DNA of 30,301 nt from an uncultured Collinsella sp. (GTDB taxonomy: Bacteria; Actinomycetota; Coriobacteriia; Coriobacteriales; Coriobacteriaceae), in contig UQLC01000022.1 in NCBI GenBank assembly GCA_900541795.1, positions 1 to 30,301 of the forward strand, written 5' to 3'. Made by a program: the position numbers and the translations under genes. The first letter of the stretch is position 1. Every line of letters starts with the position of its first letter. Below the pieces are notes generated by a model that did no database searches, had not been told where the DNA came from, and worked only from the letters and a program-made list of their open reading frames with translations. Shown piece by piece: positions 7,078-14,469 of this stretch.

Positions 7078-9781
7078 CACGCGCGAGCTTGGCAGCACGC
7101 GGGGCGGGCGCATCCAGAACCGTCTCGACCACTTCACCACGGCATCTATAACCGACTCGCTCGCCATCTCGCGCAGCCTGGCAAGTCAGTATCTCAACGA
7201 GCTCGTGCGCGCTGGCCTCGTGGTGAAAGCAGGGGCACGACCGGTGTGCTACTTCCACCGCCGCTCCCTCGAACGCTTCTTCCAGTCTCGCATTGAGCGT
7301 AGCACCTACCCTTCGGTCGAGCAGCTCTTCGCCACGCTCGGAAACGGCGAGCGACTCGACTTCGACCGCGCAATCGGTCACGAGCTGAGCCTTGCGCCCT
7401 GCATCAGCCAGCTCTGCGCCGCGCTCAAGTACCCGCCAGCTGGCCTGCCCATCCTGCTCTGTGGCGCCTCGGGAACCGGCAAGGGTCTACTCGCCGAACT
7501 TGCCCTCGAATACGGCAAGAACGTCGGCGTCCTGCAGCAGGAAGCCAAGCTTGTGAGCATCGACTGCTCGCATTACGCAGACGATGCCCGCGCGCTCACT
7601 CACGACCTGTGCGCAGATGGCGGGCCTGCAGATCGGGCGAGCGGCGGCATCGTTTATCTCAAGGACGTCGACGCCCTCTCACCCGCTGCCCAGGACGCGC
7701 TCTTGGAGTGGGCCTCCGCACAGGCGGGCGCCATTGTGCCAGCCCCTGCTGTGCGCCTTATCTTTGCCACCTCAAACGAGGCAGACAGTACCGAGTGCCG
7801 CAGCCTCACGCGTCGCATCCCCATGTCCGCCCAGGTGCCGTCTCTGCGCGAGCGCACCCAGGAGGAGCGTGAGGAACTGACTCTCCACTTCCTCAAGGAG
7901 GAGGGCCGACGCATAGGACGCGACATCCTCATAAGTCGCGGAGCCTTCCGAGCCCTCGCCGGCACCAACTTCGAGGAGAACGTACGCGGCCTGCGCGACT
8001 GCATCACCAACTGTTGCGCCGAGGCCTATCTAGACACGAAGGGTGACAGCCTGGAGATTCGCACCTACCAGCTTCCCTCCGCAATCCTTGCCGGCTCCGC
8101 ACTCGAGCGCAGCGAGAACGACATGCAGCTCATCGACACCACCCGGAGCATCCAAAGCCAGGCGGACGACCGCGCACGGCATGTACTCGACGCCATGCTG
8201 GAGCCATACGAGAGCTATCGCGAAGGCACGCTTGATGGGGGCGCGTGCAGCGCTCAGCTGGTGGAGCGAGCCCGCGACCTCGAGGACTACCTGGCGTTCG
8301 GGCAAAACCCGGGCCGCTCGAAGTCCGACGCATACGAGCAGATCGCCGACAGCGTCGTCACTTCCGTGAACGAACTCTACTCGATCGATTTGTCCCGAAA
8401 GAGCTCGCATCTAATCGCCCAGGGCATCTGCCTCCAGCTGTGGCCGCCCGCAAGCCTCTCGCGTTGGAAGAGCTCCCATGCAAGCGAGCTTTCCGGCATG
8501 CGCGGCGTCGTGGCCCAGCGCAACCGCTTTGCCGTTACTGTCTGCGCCTGCATCGCTGATGAACTCAAGGCCACGCTCGGCATCGCACTCGACGATCTCA
8601 CGTGTCTGCTCGTCCTTGCGCATGCGGCACTCGCACTCGACCCGTCTAAGCGTCGTCGGAGCGTCGGTATCGTCCTCAGTCATGGCTACTCGACCGCCAC
8701 GAGCATCGCCGACGCCGCCAATCGGATTCTTGACACGAGGGTCTTCGAGGCCATCGACATGCCCTACGACCAGAAGGTTGCGGACGTCGCTGTTCCTCTT
8801 CAGCAAATCATCGACCGCTTCTCCTACGCAGACGAGGTCGTCATCCTCGTGGACATGGGATCGCTCCAGGATATTTATAAGAGTCTGGAATCCACCTCCG
8901 GCATGACGCTCGGCATCATAAACAACGCCTCTACCGGCCTTGCGGTGGAGGTTGGCGCCGGACTTATCGCGGGTCGCTCCGTGCGAGAGGTTCTCGACGA
9001 TGCTGCGGCAGCTTGCACCTGTAATTATCACATCGTGGCGCGCAACGCCCGACCGGACGCGATTGTCTTCTGCTCCGAAGGCGGACTTGACGCAGCTGCG
9101 CGGATCCGCGATCTCGTGGCGCAGAGCCTGCCTGGCGAGTCCCCCGCGCGGCTTGTCGCCGTTGACTGGCGGCAGCTCGCCAATAACGGATCTGAGGATG
9201 CCGCCTTCTCCCAGTACAACGTGCGCTCGGTCATCGGCACGGACAATCCGCACGCCGACGGAGTCCCGTTCATTTCGCTCGAGGAACTCATCGCCGGCGA
9301 AGGAACGGCCCAGATAGACCGCGCCTTCGCACGCTTGCTCGACGCTGACAGCTTGCGCACGTTCCACCAGAATCTCGTCAAGAACATGACCCTCAGGAAC
9401 GTGGTCGAGTCCATCACAATCCTTAACCCCAACAAGCTCTTCGGCGAAATCGAGAGTGCCGCAGAGCGGCTCCAGCAGCTCACCGGAGACGTGATTGGCG
9501 CTCGTGTGAGCATGGGGCTCTACGTGCACCTGTGTTGTCTCGTGGAGCGCCTCGTGACCAGAAGCCCCATCGAGAACTACGCAGACGAGCAGCGCTTCGC
9601 CAATGAACACAACGATTTCGTCGAGGCATTCCGCACGAGCTTCTCTGACATTTCCGCCCATTACCACGTGGAGGTCCCCGTCACGGAGATCGCCTACGCA
9701 TACGACTACATCAATTCCCGGCATGCCCCGCGCAGGCAGGCCACGCCGAACGATGGGCCCGCGGCTCAGCAGGACGAGTGA
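7028..9781 (+). CDS. LevR-like PTS-controlled transcription activator (HTH, AAA+, PRD, EIIA, PRD)
   Basis: The 917-residue protein has the layout of LevR/DagR-type activators: an N-terminal winged helix-turn-helix (about 1-80, SLAISRSLASQYLNELVRAG), an AAA+ domain with Walker A GASGTGKG (146-153) and a Walker B-like IVYLKDVDAL (208-217), a first PRD region (about 370-535), an EIIA-man domain with phosphorylatable His552 in VLSHGYS, and a C-terminal PRD (about 780-900). Such proteins sense PTS phosphorylation and switch on a mannose-PTS operon from a sigma-54 promoter. Oddly, the GAFTGA loop that contacts sigma-54 is not visible between the Walker motifs, and Walker B has KD where DE is usual. 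The ATG at 7028 has a perfect AAAGGAGG site. It follows the PTS operon, whereas its deleted twin precedes it. Confidence 0.85.
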   Translation: MNIPETQKDLLAYLDRITRELGSTRGGRIQNRLDHFTTASITDSLAISRSLASQYLNELVRAGLVVKAGARPVCYFHRRSLERFFQSRIERSTYPSVEQLFATLGNGERLDFDRAIGHELSLAPCISQLCAALKYPPAGLPILLCGASGTGKGLLAELALEYGKNVGVLQQEAKLVSIDCSHYADDARALTHDLCADGGPADRASGGIVYLKDVDALSPAAQDALLEWASAQAGAIVPAPAVRLIFATSNEADSTECRSLTRRIPMSAQVPSLRERTQEEREELTLHFLKEEGRRIGRDILISRGAFRALAGTNFEENVRGLRDCITNCCAEAYLDTKGDSLEIRTYQLPSAILAGSALERSENDMQLIDTTRSIQSQADDRARHVLDAMLEPYESYREGTLDGGACSAQLVERARDLEDYLAFGQNPGRSKSDAYEQIADSVVTSVNELYSIDLSRKSSHLIAQGICLQLWPPASLSRWKSSHASELSGMRGVVAQRNRFAVTVCACIADELKATLGIALDDLTCLLVLAHAALALDPSKRRRSVGIVLSHGYSTATSIADAANRILDTRVFEAIDMPYDQKVADVAVPLQQIIDRFSYADEVVILVDMGSLQDIYKSLESTSGMTLGIINNASTGLAVEVGAGLIAGRSVREVLDDAAAACTCNYHIVARNARPDAIVFCSEGGLDAAARIRDLVAQSLPGESPARLVAVDWRQLANNGSEDAAFSQYNVRSVIGTDNPHADGVPFISLEELIAGEGTAQIDRAFARLLDADSLRTFHQNLVKNMTLRNVVESITILNPNKLFGEIESAAERLQQLTGDVIGARVSMGLYVHLCCLVERLVTRSPIENYADEQRFANEHNDFVEAFRTSFSDISAHYHVEVPVTEIAYAYDYINSRHAPRRQATPNDGPAAQQDE

Positions 9782-9830
9782 CGCGCCTCGCAAGCAAAGG
9801 AAGGAAGCCAACATCACACGAGCATCATCG
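9626..9830 (+). repeat. direct repeat, copy 2 (right part): regulator 3' end and vestige of IIB start
   Basis: This matches 2206-2455: last regulator codons, TGA stop, AAGGAAGGAAG site and the opening codons of IIB. The IIB start codon has become ACG (9818-9820), and 27 bases that contain the palindrome/-24/-12 element of copy 1 are missing just after the regulator stop. Similarity ends at AGCATCATCG near 9830. A PTS operon therefore probably once followed this copy too. Confidence 0.75.
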
Positions 9831-9968
9831 ATCGCTGCGTGCAAGGCGGCGGGCCTCACCGTGTTCGCCAAGCGCGAGGAGCGTTTTGGTTTTTCGCAAG
9901 CAAATGCGGACGAAATCAGCGACCAGATTCCCGATACGCTCAAACATGCAGGGCCCCTATGTGTTTAA
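9831..9968 (+). pseudogene. 3' fragment of a HAD-superfamily phosphatase
   Basis: In the frame ending at TAA 9966-9968 the sequence reads ACKAAGLTVFAKREERFGF, then QANADEISDQIPDTLKHAG. This is the usual C-terminal end of subfamily IA HAD hydrolases of the beta-phosphoglucomutase or sugar phosphatase type, where the helix after the last motif is followed by AAxAAGM and a hydrophobic strand. The catalytic DxDGTL and the other motifs are gone. It is joined directly to the vestigial IIB start, so a deletion has fused the two. No start codon or ribosome site serves it. Confidence 0.5.
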
Positions 9969-10035
9969 CCTCATTTTTCCGTGTGCGGTAGAATGGAGTC
10001 GTTGAGATCGCGAACGCCTTAAAGGGAGAGTTTTT
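9969..10035 (+). promoter_or_regulatory. possible promoter and ribosome site of the GntR gene
   Basis: TAGAAT at 9989-9994 is a reasonable -10 with no good -35 at the right distance. AAGGGAGAG (10021-10029) is the ribosome site for the GTG at 10036, six bases downstream. T-runs on both sides make the region AT-richer than its neighbours. Confidence 0.35.
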
Positions 10036-10770
10036 GTGGATGCGCATCTGGATGGGGGCTCTTCCGCCCCGCTGTATCAACAGGTGCTCGATTTGCTTAA
10101 GAGCGATATCGAACAGGGGACATATCCCGTTGACTCGCAGATTCCAACGGAACTTGAGCTTTCTAAGATGTACGGCGTGGGAAGGGTCACGGTTCGCCGC
10201 GCAATAGAGGAGCTTGTGGGCGAGGGGTATCTCACCAAGCGGCAGGGGCGTGGTACGTTTGTGACCGCGACAAAGATAATTCGCAAGGTGCATCAGAAGG
10301 ACGATGTTCAGAGTTTTACCCAAGCATGCGCTGAAAACGGCATGAAGGCGGGCGCTCGCGTCGTTGCCCGCAAGACCGTTGCCGCCGATCGCGACCTCGC
10401 TTCTTTCTTTGGCTTGGATGAAGGCTCTGACCTCATCTTGGTCTCACGCGTGCGTACCGCAGACGGCGTGCCGGTCCTGTTCGAGAACAACTACTATCCT
10501 GTCGATGGATTCGAATTTCTCAAAGATATCGGTCTCTCCAATTGTTCGATATTCGAGGCCGTGGGGGAGCGTACGGGTAGGTATCCCTGCTCGTCCGATC
10601 CCTGCAGGCTGGAGATCGCCCGTGCGGGAATTGATGCCGCCCGCGAGCTCAAGGTCCCAGTAGGGGAGCCGCTGTTCTTCATGAACGCGGGCTTTCTCGA
10701 TTCCAACGGAGAGCGCTTCTGCTATGGCAGACAGTACTACGTGGGTTCGCGCTACAGCTTCGATATCTAG
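10036..10770 (+). CDS. frlR: GntR-family (HutC/UTRA) repressor of the frl operon
   Basis: The 244-residue protein has an N-terminal GntR winged helix (about 8-75: PLYQQVLDLLKSDIEQGTYP, then ELELSKMYGVGRVTVRRAIE and KRQGRGTFV) and a C-terminal UTRA ligand domain (about 90-240) with the typical LILVSRVRTADGVPV and FENNYYP segments. UTRA domains of FrlR and FraR sense sugar-amine intermediates. The GTG start is chosen from its AAGGGAGAG ribosome site and the fit to family N-termini. It lies in the same direction as, and 197 bases before, the fructoselysine genes. The two 21-bp repeats in that gap are its likely operators, so it should repress the operon until the substrate or its 6-phosphate is present. 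The name is based on context. Confidence 0.85.
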   Translation: MDAHLDGGSSAPLYQQVLDLLKSDIEQGTYPVDSQIPTELELSKMYGVGRVTVRRAIEELVGEGYLTKRQGRGTFVTATKIIRKVHQKDDVQSFTQACAENGMKAGARVVARKTVAADRDLASFFGLDEGSDLILVSRVRTADGVPVLFENNYYPVDGFEFLKDIGLSNCSIFEAVGERTGRYPCSSDPCRLEIARAGIDAARELKVPVGEPLFFMNAGFLDSNGERFCYGRQYYVGSRYSFDI

Positions 10771-10842
10771 CGGCTCTGTCTCACACAGCGCTGTTCTCGT
10801 ATTGCCGCGGCAGGTCCGTTTAGCGCGTAAAAGTTACCACTT

Positions 10843-10863
10843 ATAGAACAACCTAATATGTTT
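10843..10863 (+). promoter_or_regulatory. operator-like repeat 1 upstream of frl promoter
   Basis: A 21-base repeat beginning ATAGAACAACCTAA and ending ATGTTT, with AACA and TGTT as outer inverted arms, recurs at 10893-10913 with one base changed (T to G at the twelfth position from the AACA). It ends one base before the -35. It is the probable binding site of the GntR regulator encoded just upstream. Confidence 0.65.
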
Positions 10864-10864
10864 C

Positions 10865-10893
10865 TTGACCGACGCCTTCATGCAGGTTATACA
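10865..10893 (+). promoter_or_regulatory. promoter of the frl operon
   Basis: TTGACC (10865-10870), a 17-base spacer and TATACA (10888-10893) form a good housekeeping-type promoter. Transcription would start near 10900, about 68 bases before the transporter start codon, inside operator repeat 2. A repressor on the two repeats would cover both edges of the promoter. Confidence 0.65.
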
Positions 10894-10913
10894 TAGAACA
10901 ACCTAAGATGTTT
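10893..10913 (+). promoter_or_regulatory. operator-like repeat 2 overlapping -10/start of frl transcription
   Basis: Second copy of the 21-base repeat (20 of 21 identical), exactly 50 bases downstream of the first. It begins on the last base of the -10 and covers the predicted transcription start, an ideal place for repression. Confidence 0.65.
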
Positions 10914-10967
10914 GCCTATACGTGAAGGATTTTTGGCAAGCATCGTTGCTCTGGCAGGAGGTTAAGA

Positions 10968-12431
10968 ATGCCGGATGCCAAACAGGAGAAGCCCAAGCGC
11001 AGATTCCATCTCCAGCTTCCCCATGTGTACACCATCGCGTTCATGCTGATCGTGTTCTTCGCGGTGCTCACATGGATCGTCCCATCGGGTCAGTTCGACC
11101 GCCAGACCATTCAGACGGCCGCGGGCGAGCGAGAAGTCGCCGTAGCCGGAACGTACCAAGAGGTCGACAAGGTCTACACCGATTCGGAGACGGGGGAGAC
11201 CGTCGATCTGCGACAGGGCATCGATGCCGTCCTGCAGGCTCCCGCCAAGGGCATTCAGGCTGCGGCCGATGTCGTCGCGTTCGTCCTGCTGATCGGCGGA
11301 TCGTTCGCCATCGTCACCAAGACCAACGCCCTAAACGCCGGCATGAGCCGCGTGATCAAGAAGCTGAAGAACAAGGACATCTTGATCATCCCCATCTCCA
11401 TGATCCTGCTCTCGATCTGCGGCACCACGTTCGGCATGTCCGAGGAGGCGCTGCCGTTCTACGCGATCTTCATCCCCATCATGCTGAGCATCGGGTATGA
11501 CTCCATGACCGCGTTCATCATCTGCTTCCTCGGCCCCAACCTTGGTTACTGCGCATCCACTATTGATCCTTTCAACGTGCTGATCGCCCAGGGCGTTATC
11601 GGCATCGAGGGAAATCCCCAGCTTTGGCTCCGCGCCATCCTGTGGGTCATCTTCACCGCCGCGGGCATTTTCTGGGCCATGCGCTACGCGCGCCGCGTCA
11701 AGCTCGATCCCAAGTCCTCCATCACCTATGAGGACGATAAGCAGAAGCGCATCGAGTTCTCTGTCACCGATGCCTCTATCGAAGAGGAGTTCACGCTTCG
11801 CCACAAGCTCGTCCTCATTGATTTCGCGGTCGGCATGGGCGTTATCGTGTGGGGCCTCGTTACCCAGGGCTGGTATATGGACGAGATCTCCATGGTGTTC
11901 CTGGCCATGGGCCTTCTTGCCGGCATACTCGGCGGCCTGGACGAGAAGACCATTGCGGAGGAGTTCGTCCGCGGAATCGCCGACTTCGCCTACGCAGCCT
12001 GCATCATCGGCATCGCCCGCGGCATCCTGGTCGTCGCAGAGGGCGGAATGATCATCGACTCTATTCTTAACTGGCTCGTCGGACTCCTTGCGGGCGCTCC
12101 GTCCTTCATCTATACCACCTTCATGTACATCGTCCTCGGCCTGCTTTCGCTGCTGGTTCCTTCCAGCTCCGGCCTCGCTGCACTCACCATGCCCGTCATG
12201 GGCCCGCTGACCGAGCTTATGGGCCTCAATCCCGGGGCTGCCGTCACCGCTCTGCAGTTCGCGAACCAGACCGTCAACACCATCAGCCCCGTTGCGGGCA
12301 TGACCGTCGCGGGTCTTGCCGTGGCGAAGATCTCCTTCGGGCAATGGTGGAAGACCATCTGGAAGTTCTTTATCTTCATGGTTCTGTTCGGATTGGTCGC
12401 GACTGTGATCTCCGGCCTACTGCCGATGTAG
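10968..12431 (+). CDS. YfcC/DcuC-superfamily transporter, probable Amadori-product permease
   Basis: The 487-residue protein has about 12 hydrophobic segments and the look of YfcC-type carriers of the C4-dicarboxylate anaerobic carrier superfamily: a short basic cytoplasmic N-terminus, a first helix (about 18-37), then WIVPSGQFDRQ and an outside loop to about residue 90, GTTFGMSEEALPFYAIFIP, ILGGLDE, and the C-terminal LLVPSSSGLAALTMPVMGPL and ANQTVNTISPVAG. YfcC relatives are usually annotated for peptides, amino acids or dicarboxylates. As first gene of an frl operon it most likely imports a fructosyl-amino acid, in place of the APC permease FrlA of E. coli; Salmonella FraA for fructose-asparagine is reported to be a DcuC relative. 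A GGAGG site precedes the ATG by seven bases. The stop overlaps the next ribosome site. Confidence 0.85.
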   Translation: MPDAKQEKPKRRFHLQLPHVYTIAFMLIVFFAVLTWIVPSGQFDRQTIQTAAGEREVAVAGTYQEVDKVYTDSETGETVDLRQGIDAVLQAPAKGIQAAADVVAFVLLIGGSFAIVTKTNALNAGMSRVIKKLKNKDILIIPISMILLSICGTTFGMSEEALPFYAIFIPIMLSIGYDSMTAFIICFLGPNLGYCASTIDPFNVLIAQGVIGIEGNPQLWLRAILWVIFTAAGIFWAMRYARRVKLDPKSSITYEDDKQKRIEFSVTDASIEEEFTLRHKLVLIDFAVGMGVIVWGLVTQGWYMDEISMVFLAMGLLAGILGGLDEKTIAEEFVRGIADFAYAACIIGIARGILVVAEGGMIIDSILNWLVGLLAGAPSFIYTTFMYIVLGLLSLLVPSSSGLAALTMPVMGPLTELMGLNPGAAVTALQFANQTVNTISPVAGMTVAGLAVAKISFGQWWKTIWKFFIFMVLFGLVATVISGLLPM

Positions 12432-12443
12432 GAGGTGCCCAGC

Positions 12444-13301
12444 ATGGATTTAAGCGCTTCCACACCCCGTCTGCGTCGCGAGCAGGTCGCCGGCATGAAC
12501 ATTCACTACATCATGTGGTCGCTCGATTACTTCCTTGATGCTCAGCAGCGCCTTGGCTTCAAAACCATCGAGCTTTGGGCGGCCGAGCCGCACGTGACGC
12601 TGGACCACACGGGGTATTTCGAGGCCGACGAGCTTCGCCGCAAGATCGAGTCCCGCGGACTCTCCGTGAGCTCCCTGTGTCCGGAGAACGTGGTGTATCC
12701 GTGGCAGTACGCTGCCAGAAAGCCCCTCCACGCGCAGCGGAGCCTCGCTTACTTTAAGCACGGCATCGAGCTCGCCGAGGTGCTCGGCGCCCCGTATATG
12801 TCCATCAACTCCGGTTGGGGCGATTGGGACGAGGACCGCGAGGAGGCTTGGAAGCGCTCTGCCGAGCACTTGGCGATTCTTGCGGACTATGCCGGCGAGC
12901 ACGGCGTGACCCTCTGCATGGAGAGCCTGAGGCCGGAAGAGAGCAACTTGGTGGTTACACTCGCGGACGCCAGGCGCATGCTTGACCAAGTAGCCAGCCC
13001 GCACCTTACTCCAATGGTGGACACTACCGCTATGGGAGTCGCCGGCGAGAGCCTTGAAGAGTGGTTTGCTGAGTTTGGCGATGGTGCCATAAGGAACATG
13101 CGCTTCATTGATGGCGACCCATATGGCCATCTGGTTTGGGGCGATGGAAAGCACAGTATGGACGATTTCGTACGCGTCCTCAACGCGCATGGGTTCGAGG
13201 GCTATCTTGGTCAGGAGATCACCGATGGAAGGTATTTCGATGATCCCGCAGCAGCGGACCGGCACAACATGGACGCCTTCGAGAGGTATTTTGTCGACTA
13301 G
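12444..13301 (+). CDS. frlC: FrlC-like sugar epimerase (TIM barrel)
   Basis: E. coli FrlC interconverts fructoselysine and psicoselysine at C3. This 285-residue TIM-barrel protein aligns by eye with it: GFKTIELWAAEPH (FrlC GYDGIEIWGGRPH), MESLRPEESNLV, PMVDTTAM and GFEGYLGQEI. The barrel's acidic metal ligands are present (Glu in MESL, Asp in MVDT, Glu in GQEI). The His ligand of the family, expected in an HxH-like strand before the D of xxD, seems replaced: NMRFIDGD has Arg at that place. The ATG at 12444 has GGAGG (12431-12435) eight bases before it, while the in-frame GTG at 12435 overlaps that site and is unlikely. The gene is tightly coupled to the transporter. Activity on other ketose-amines is possible. 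Confidence 0.75.
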   Translation: MDLSASTPRLRREQVAGMNIHYIMWSLDYFLDAQQRLGFKTIELWAAEPHVTLDHTGYFEADELRRKIESRGLSVSSLCPENVVYPWQYAARKPLHAQRSLAYFKHGIELAEVLGAPYMSINSGWGDWDEDREEAWKRSAEHLAILADYAGEHGVTLCMESLRPEESNLVVTLADARRMLDQVASPHLTPMVDTTAMGVAGESLEEWFAEFGDGAIRNMRFIDGDPYGHLVWGDGKHSMDDFVRVLNAHGFEGYLGQEITDGRYFDDPAAADRHNMDAFERYFVD

Positions 13302-13364
13302 CGCGTAGCTCCCATTCGCGTGGGGAAGTCAACACGCTTGACGAGAAGACTCGCAGTAAACGTT

Positions 13365-13380
13365 GGCGGATTCGTCCGCC
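13365..13380 (+). other. UUCG-loop hairpin before frlB
   Basis: GGCGGA, TTCG, TCCGCC makes a six-base-pair hairpin with the very stable UUCG tetraloop, 21 bases before the frlB start codon and just before its ribosome site. It lies in the 100-base gap between frlC and frlB. It may protect mRNA ends or set the relative expression of the genes. Confidence 0.55.
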
Positions 13381-13401
13381 GTATCGAAAGGAAGAATAAC
13401 A

Positions 13402-14370
13402 ATGAACGCACATGATCTTATCGCCGACGCAATCGCTGAAAAGGGCGGTTTCGATAGCGTCTTCTGGGTTGCCTGCGGCGGCTCCCTCATCGACCTGCTG
13501 CCCGCCCACGAGCTGCTCAAGCGCGAGGCGACTACGTTTGCCAGCGAGGCGTATACCGCCCGCGAGTTCGATATCATGCGTCCCAAGCGCCTGGGCGAAA
13601 AGTCCCTTGTCATCGCTTGCAGCCACTCCGGCAACACCCCCGAGGTAATCGATGCGTGCTCGATCGCCAAGGCGGCGGGCGCGACCGTTATCGTGCAGAC
13701 GGACAACGCGGGTTCCGGCATCGATAACGGTGAGTGGATGTGCTGGGTATATCCGTGGGGCGAGGGAGTTCCGCAGGCGGAGGTGCCCGCCGGCATCTCT
13801 TTGGCTCTCGCTTCCGAGCTCCTGGATCAGCAGGAAGGTTATGCCGACCTTGCCGACATGTACGAAGGTATCGCCAAGATGGACCAGATCCTGCCTGCAG
13901 CTCGCGAGAAGGTCAACGCCGAACTCTGCGACCGTTTTGCCGCCCTGTGCCAGGACCACAAGTTCCTGTATATCTTGGGGTCCGGTCCCGTGTTTAGCCA
14001 GGCCTATGGCTTCGCTATCTGCTCGCTTATGGAGATGCAGTGGCAGAGCTGCGCCTATATCCACTCCGGCGAGTACTTCCACGGCCCCTTCGAGGTGACC
14101 GAGCCCGGAGTCTTCTACTTCCTGCAGATGTCTTCTAGTGAGTGCCGAGCCATGGATGAGCGCGCCCTCGCATTCCTCGAGACCCATACCGACACTCTTA
14201 TGGTGCTCGACGCCATGGAGTACGGCATGGACCAAGTACCGGCGAGCGTTCGCGCGTTCCTTGATCCAATCCTGTTCTACGCGATGACCTGTGAGCTGCG
14301 CTCCGCTCGCGGCAAGGTGTTCGACCATCACCCGGACGTGCGTCGTTACATGGGCATCGAGAAGTACTAG
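13402..14370 (+). CDS. frlB: fructosyl-amine 6-phosphate deglycase (FrlB-like, SIS domains)
   Basis: FrlB cleaves fructoselysine 6-phosphate to glucose 6-phosphate and lysine. The 322-residue protein carries two SIS domains: FWVACGGSLIDL and VIACSHSGNTPEVIDA in the first, and FLYILGSGPVFSQAYGFA followed by IHSGEYFHGPFEVTEPGV in the second. The C-terminus HHPDVRRYMGIEKY matches the FrlB ending (HNPDERRYYGG type), which separates this group from glucosamine 6-phosphate synthases. The ATG at 13402 follows AAAGGAAG. The alternative in-frame start at 13363 lies in the hairpin region and has no ribosome site. With the kinase and transporter downstream and upstream it gives a complete Amadori pathway. 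FraB-like use of fructose-aspartate phosphate cannot be excluded. Confidence 0.88.
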   Translation: MNAHDLIADAIAEKGGFDSVFWVACGGSLIDLLPAHELLKREATTFASEAYTAREFDIMRPKRLGEKSLVIACSHSGNTPEVIDACSIAKAAGATVIVQTDNAGSGIDNGEWMCWVYPWGEGVPQAEVPAGISLALASELLDQQEGYADLADMYEGIAKMDQILPAAREKVNAELCDRFAALCQDHKFLYILGSGPVFSQAYGFAICSLMEMQWQSCAYIHSGEYFHGPFEVTEPGVFYFLQMSSSECRAMDERALAFLETHTDTLMVLDAMEYGMDQVPASVRAFLDPILFYAMTCELRSARGKVFDHHPDVRRYMGIEKY

Positions 14371-14380
14371 CGATTTTAAA

Positions 14381-14426
14381 ACGGGGCGCGAGGCGCGTTG
14401 AGACGTGCGAATCCCTCGCGCCCCGT
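14381..14426 (+). other. 13-bp perfect intercistronic stem-loop between frlB and frlD
   Basis: ACGGGGCGCGAGG (14381-14393) pairs perfectly with CCTCGCGCCCCGT (14414-14426) around a 20-base loop, starting ten bases after the frlB stop. It is as strong as a terminator stem but is followed by CTGCTCGCC, not a U-tract, so it should act as a partial attenuator or as an mRNA stability element that lowers kinase relative to deglycase. Confidence 0.65.
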
Positions 14427-14469
14427 CTGCTCGCCGTAACCACGGCGGTTTACCTGAATGGAGATAACC

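Noticed and set aside
8411..9943. 510-codon minus-strand frame opposite the regulator
   Set aside because: Antisense shadow; the plus strand carries a complete HTH-AAA-PRD-EIIA protein.
14381..14426. True terminator between frlB and frlD
   Set aside because: The stem is strong, but there is no U-tract and frlD has its own ribosome site without a visible promoter, so the operon probably reads through.
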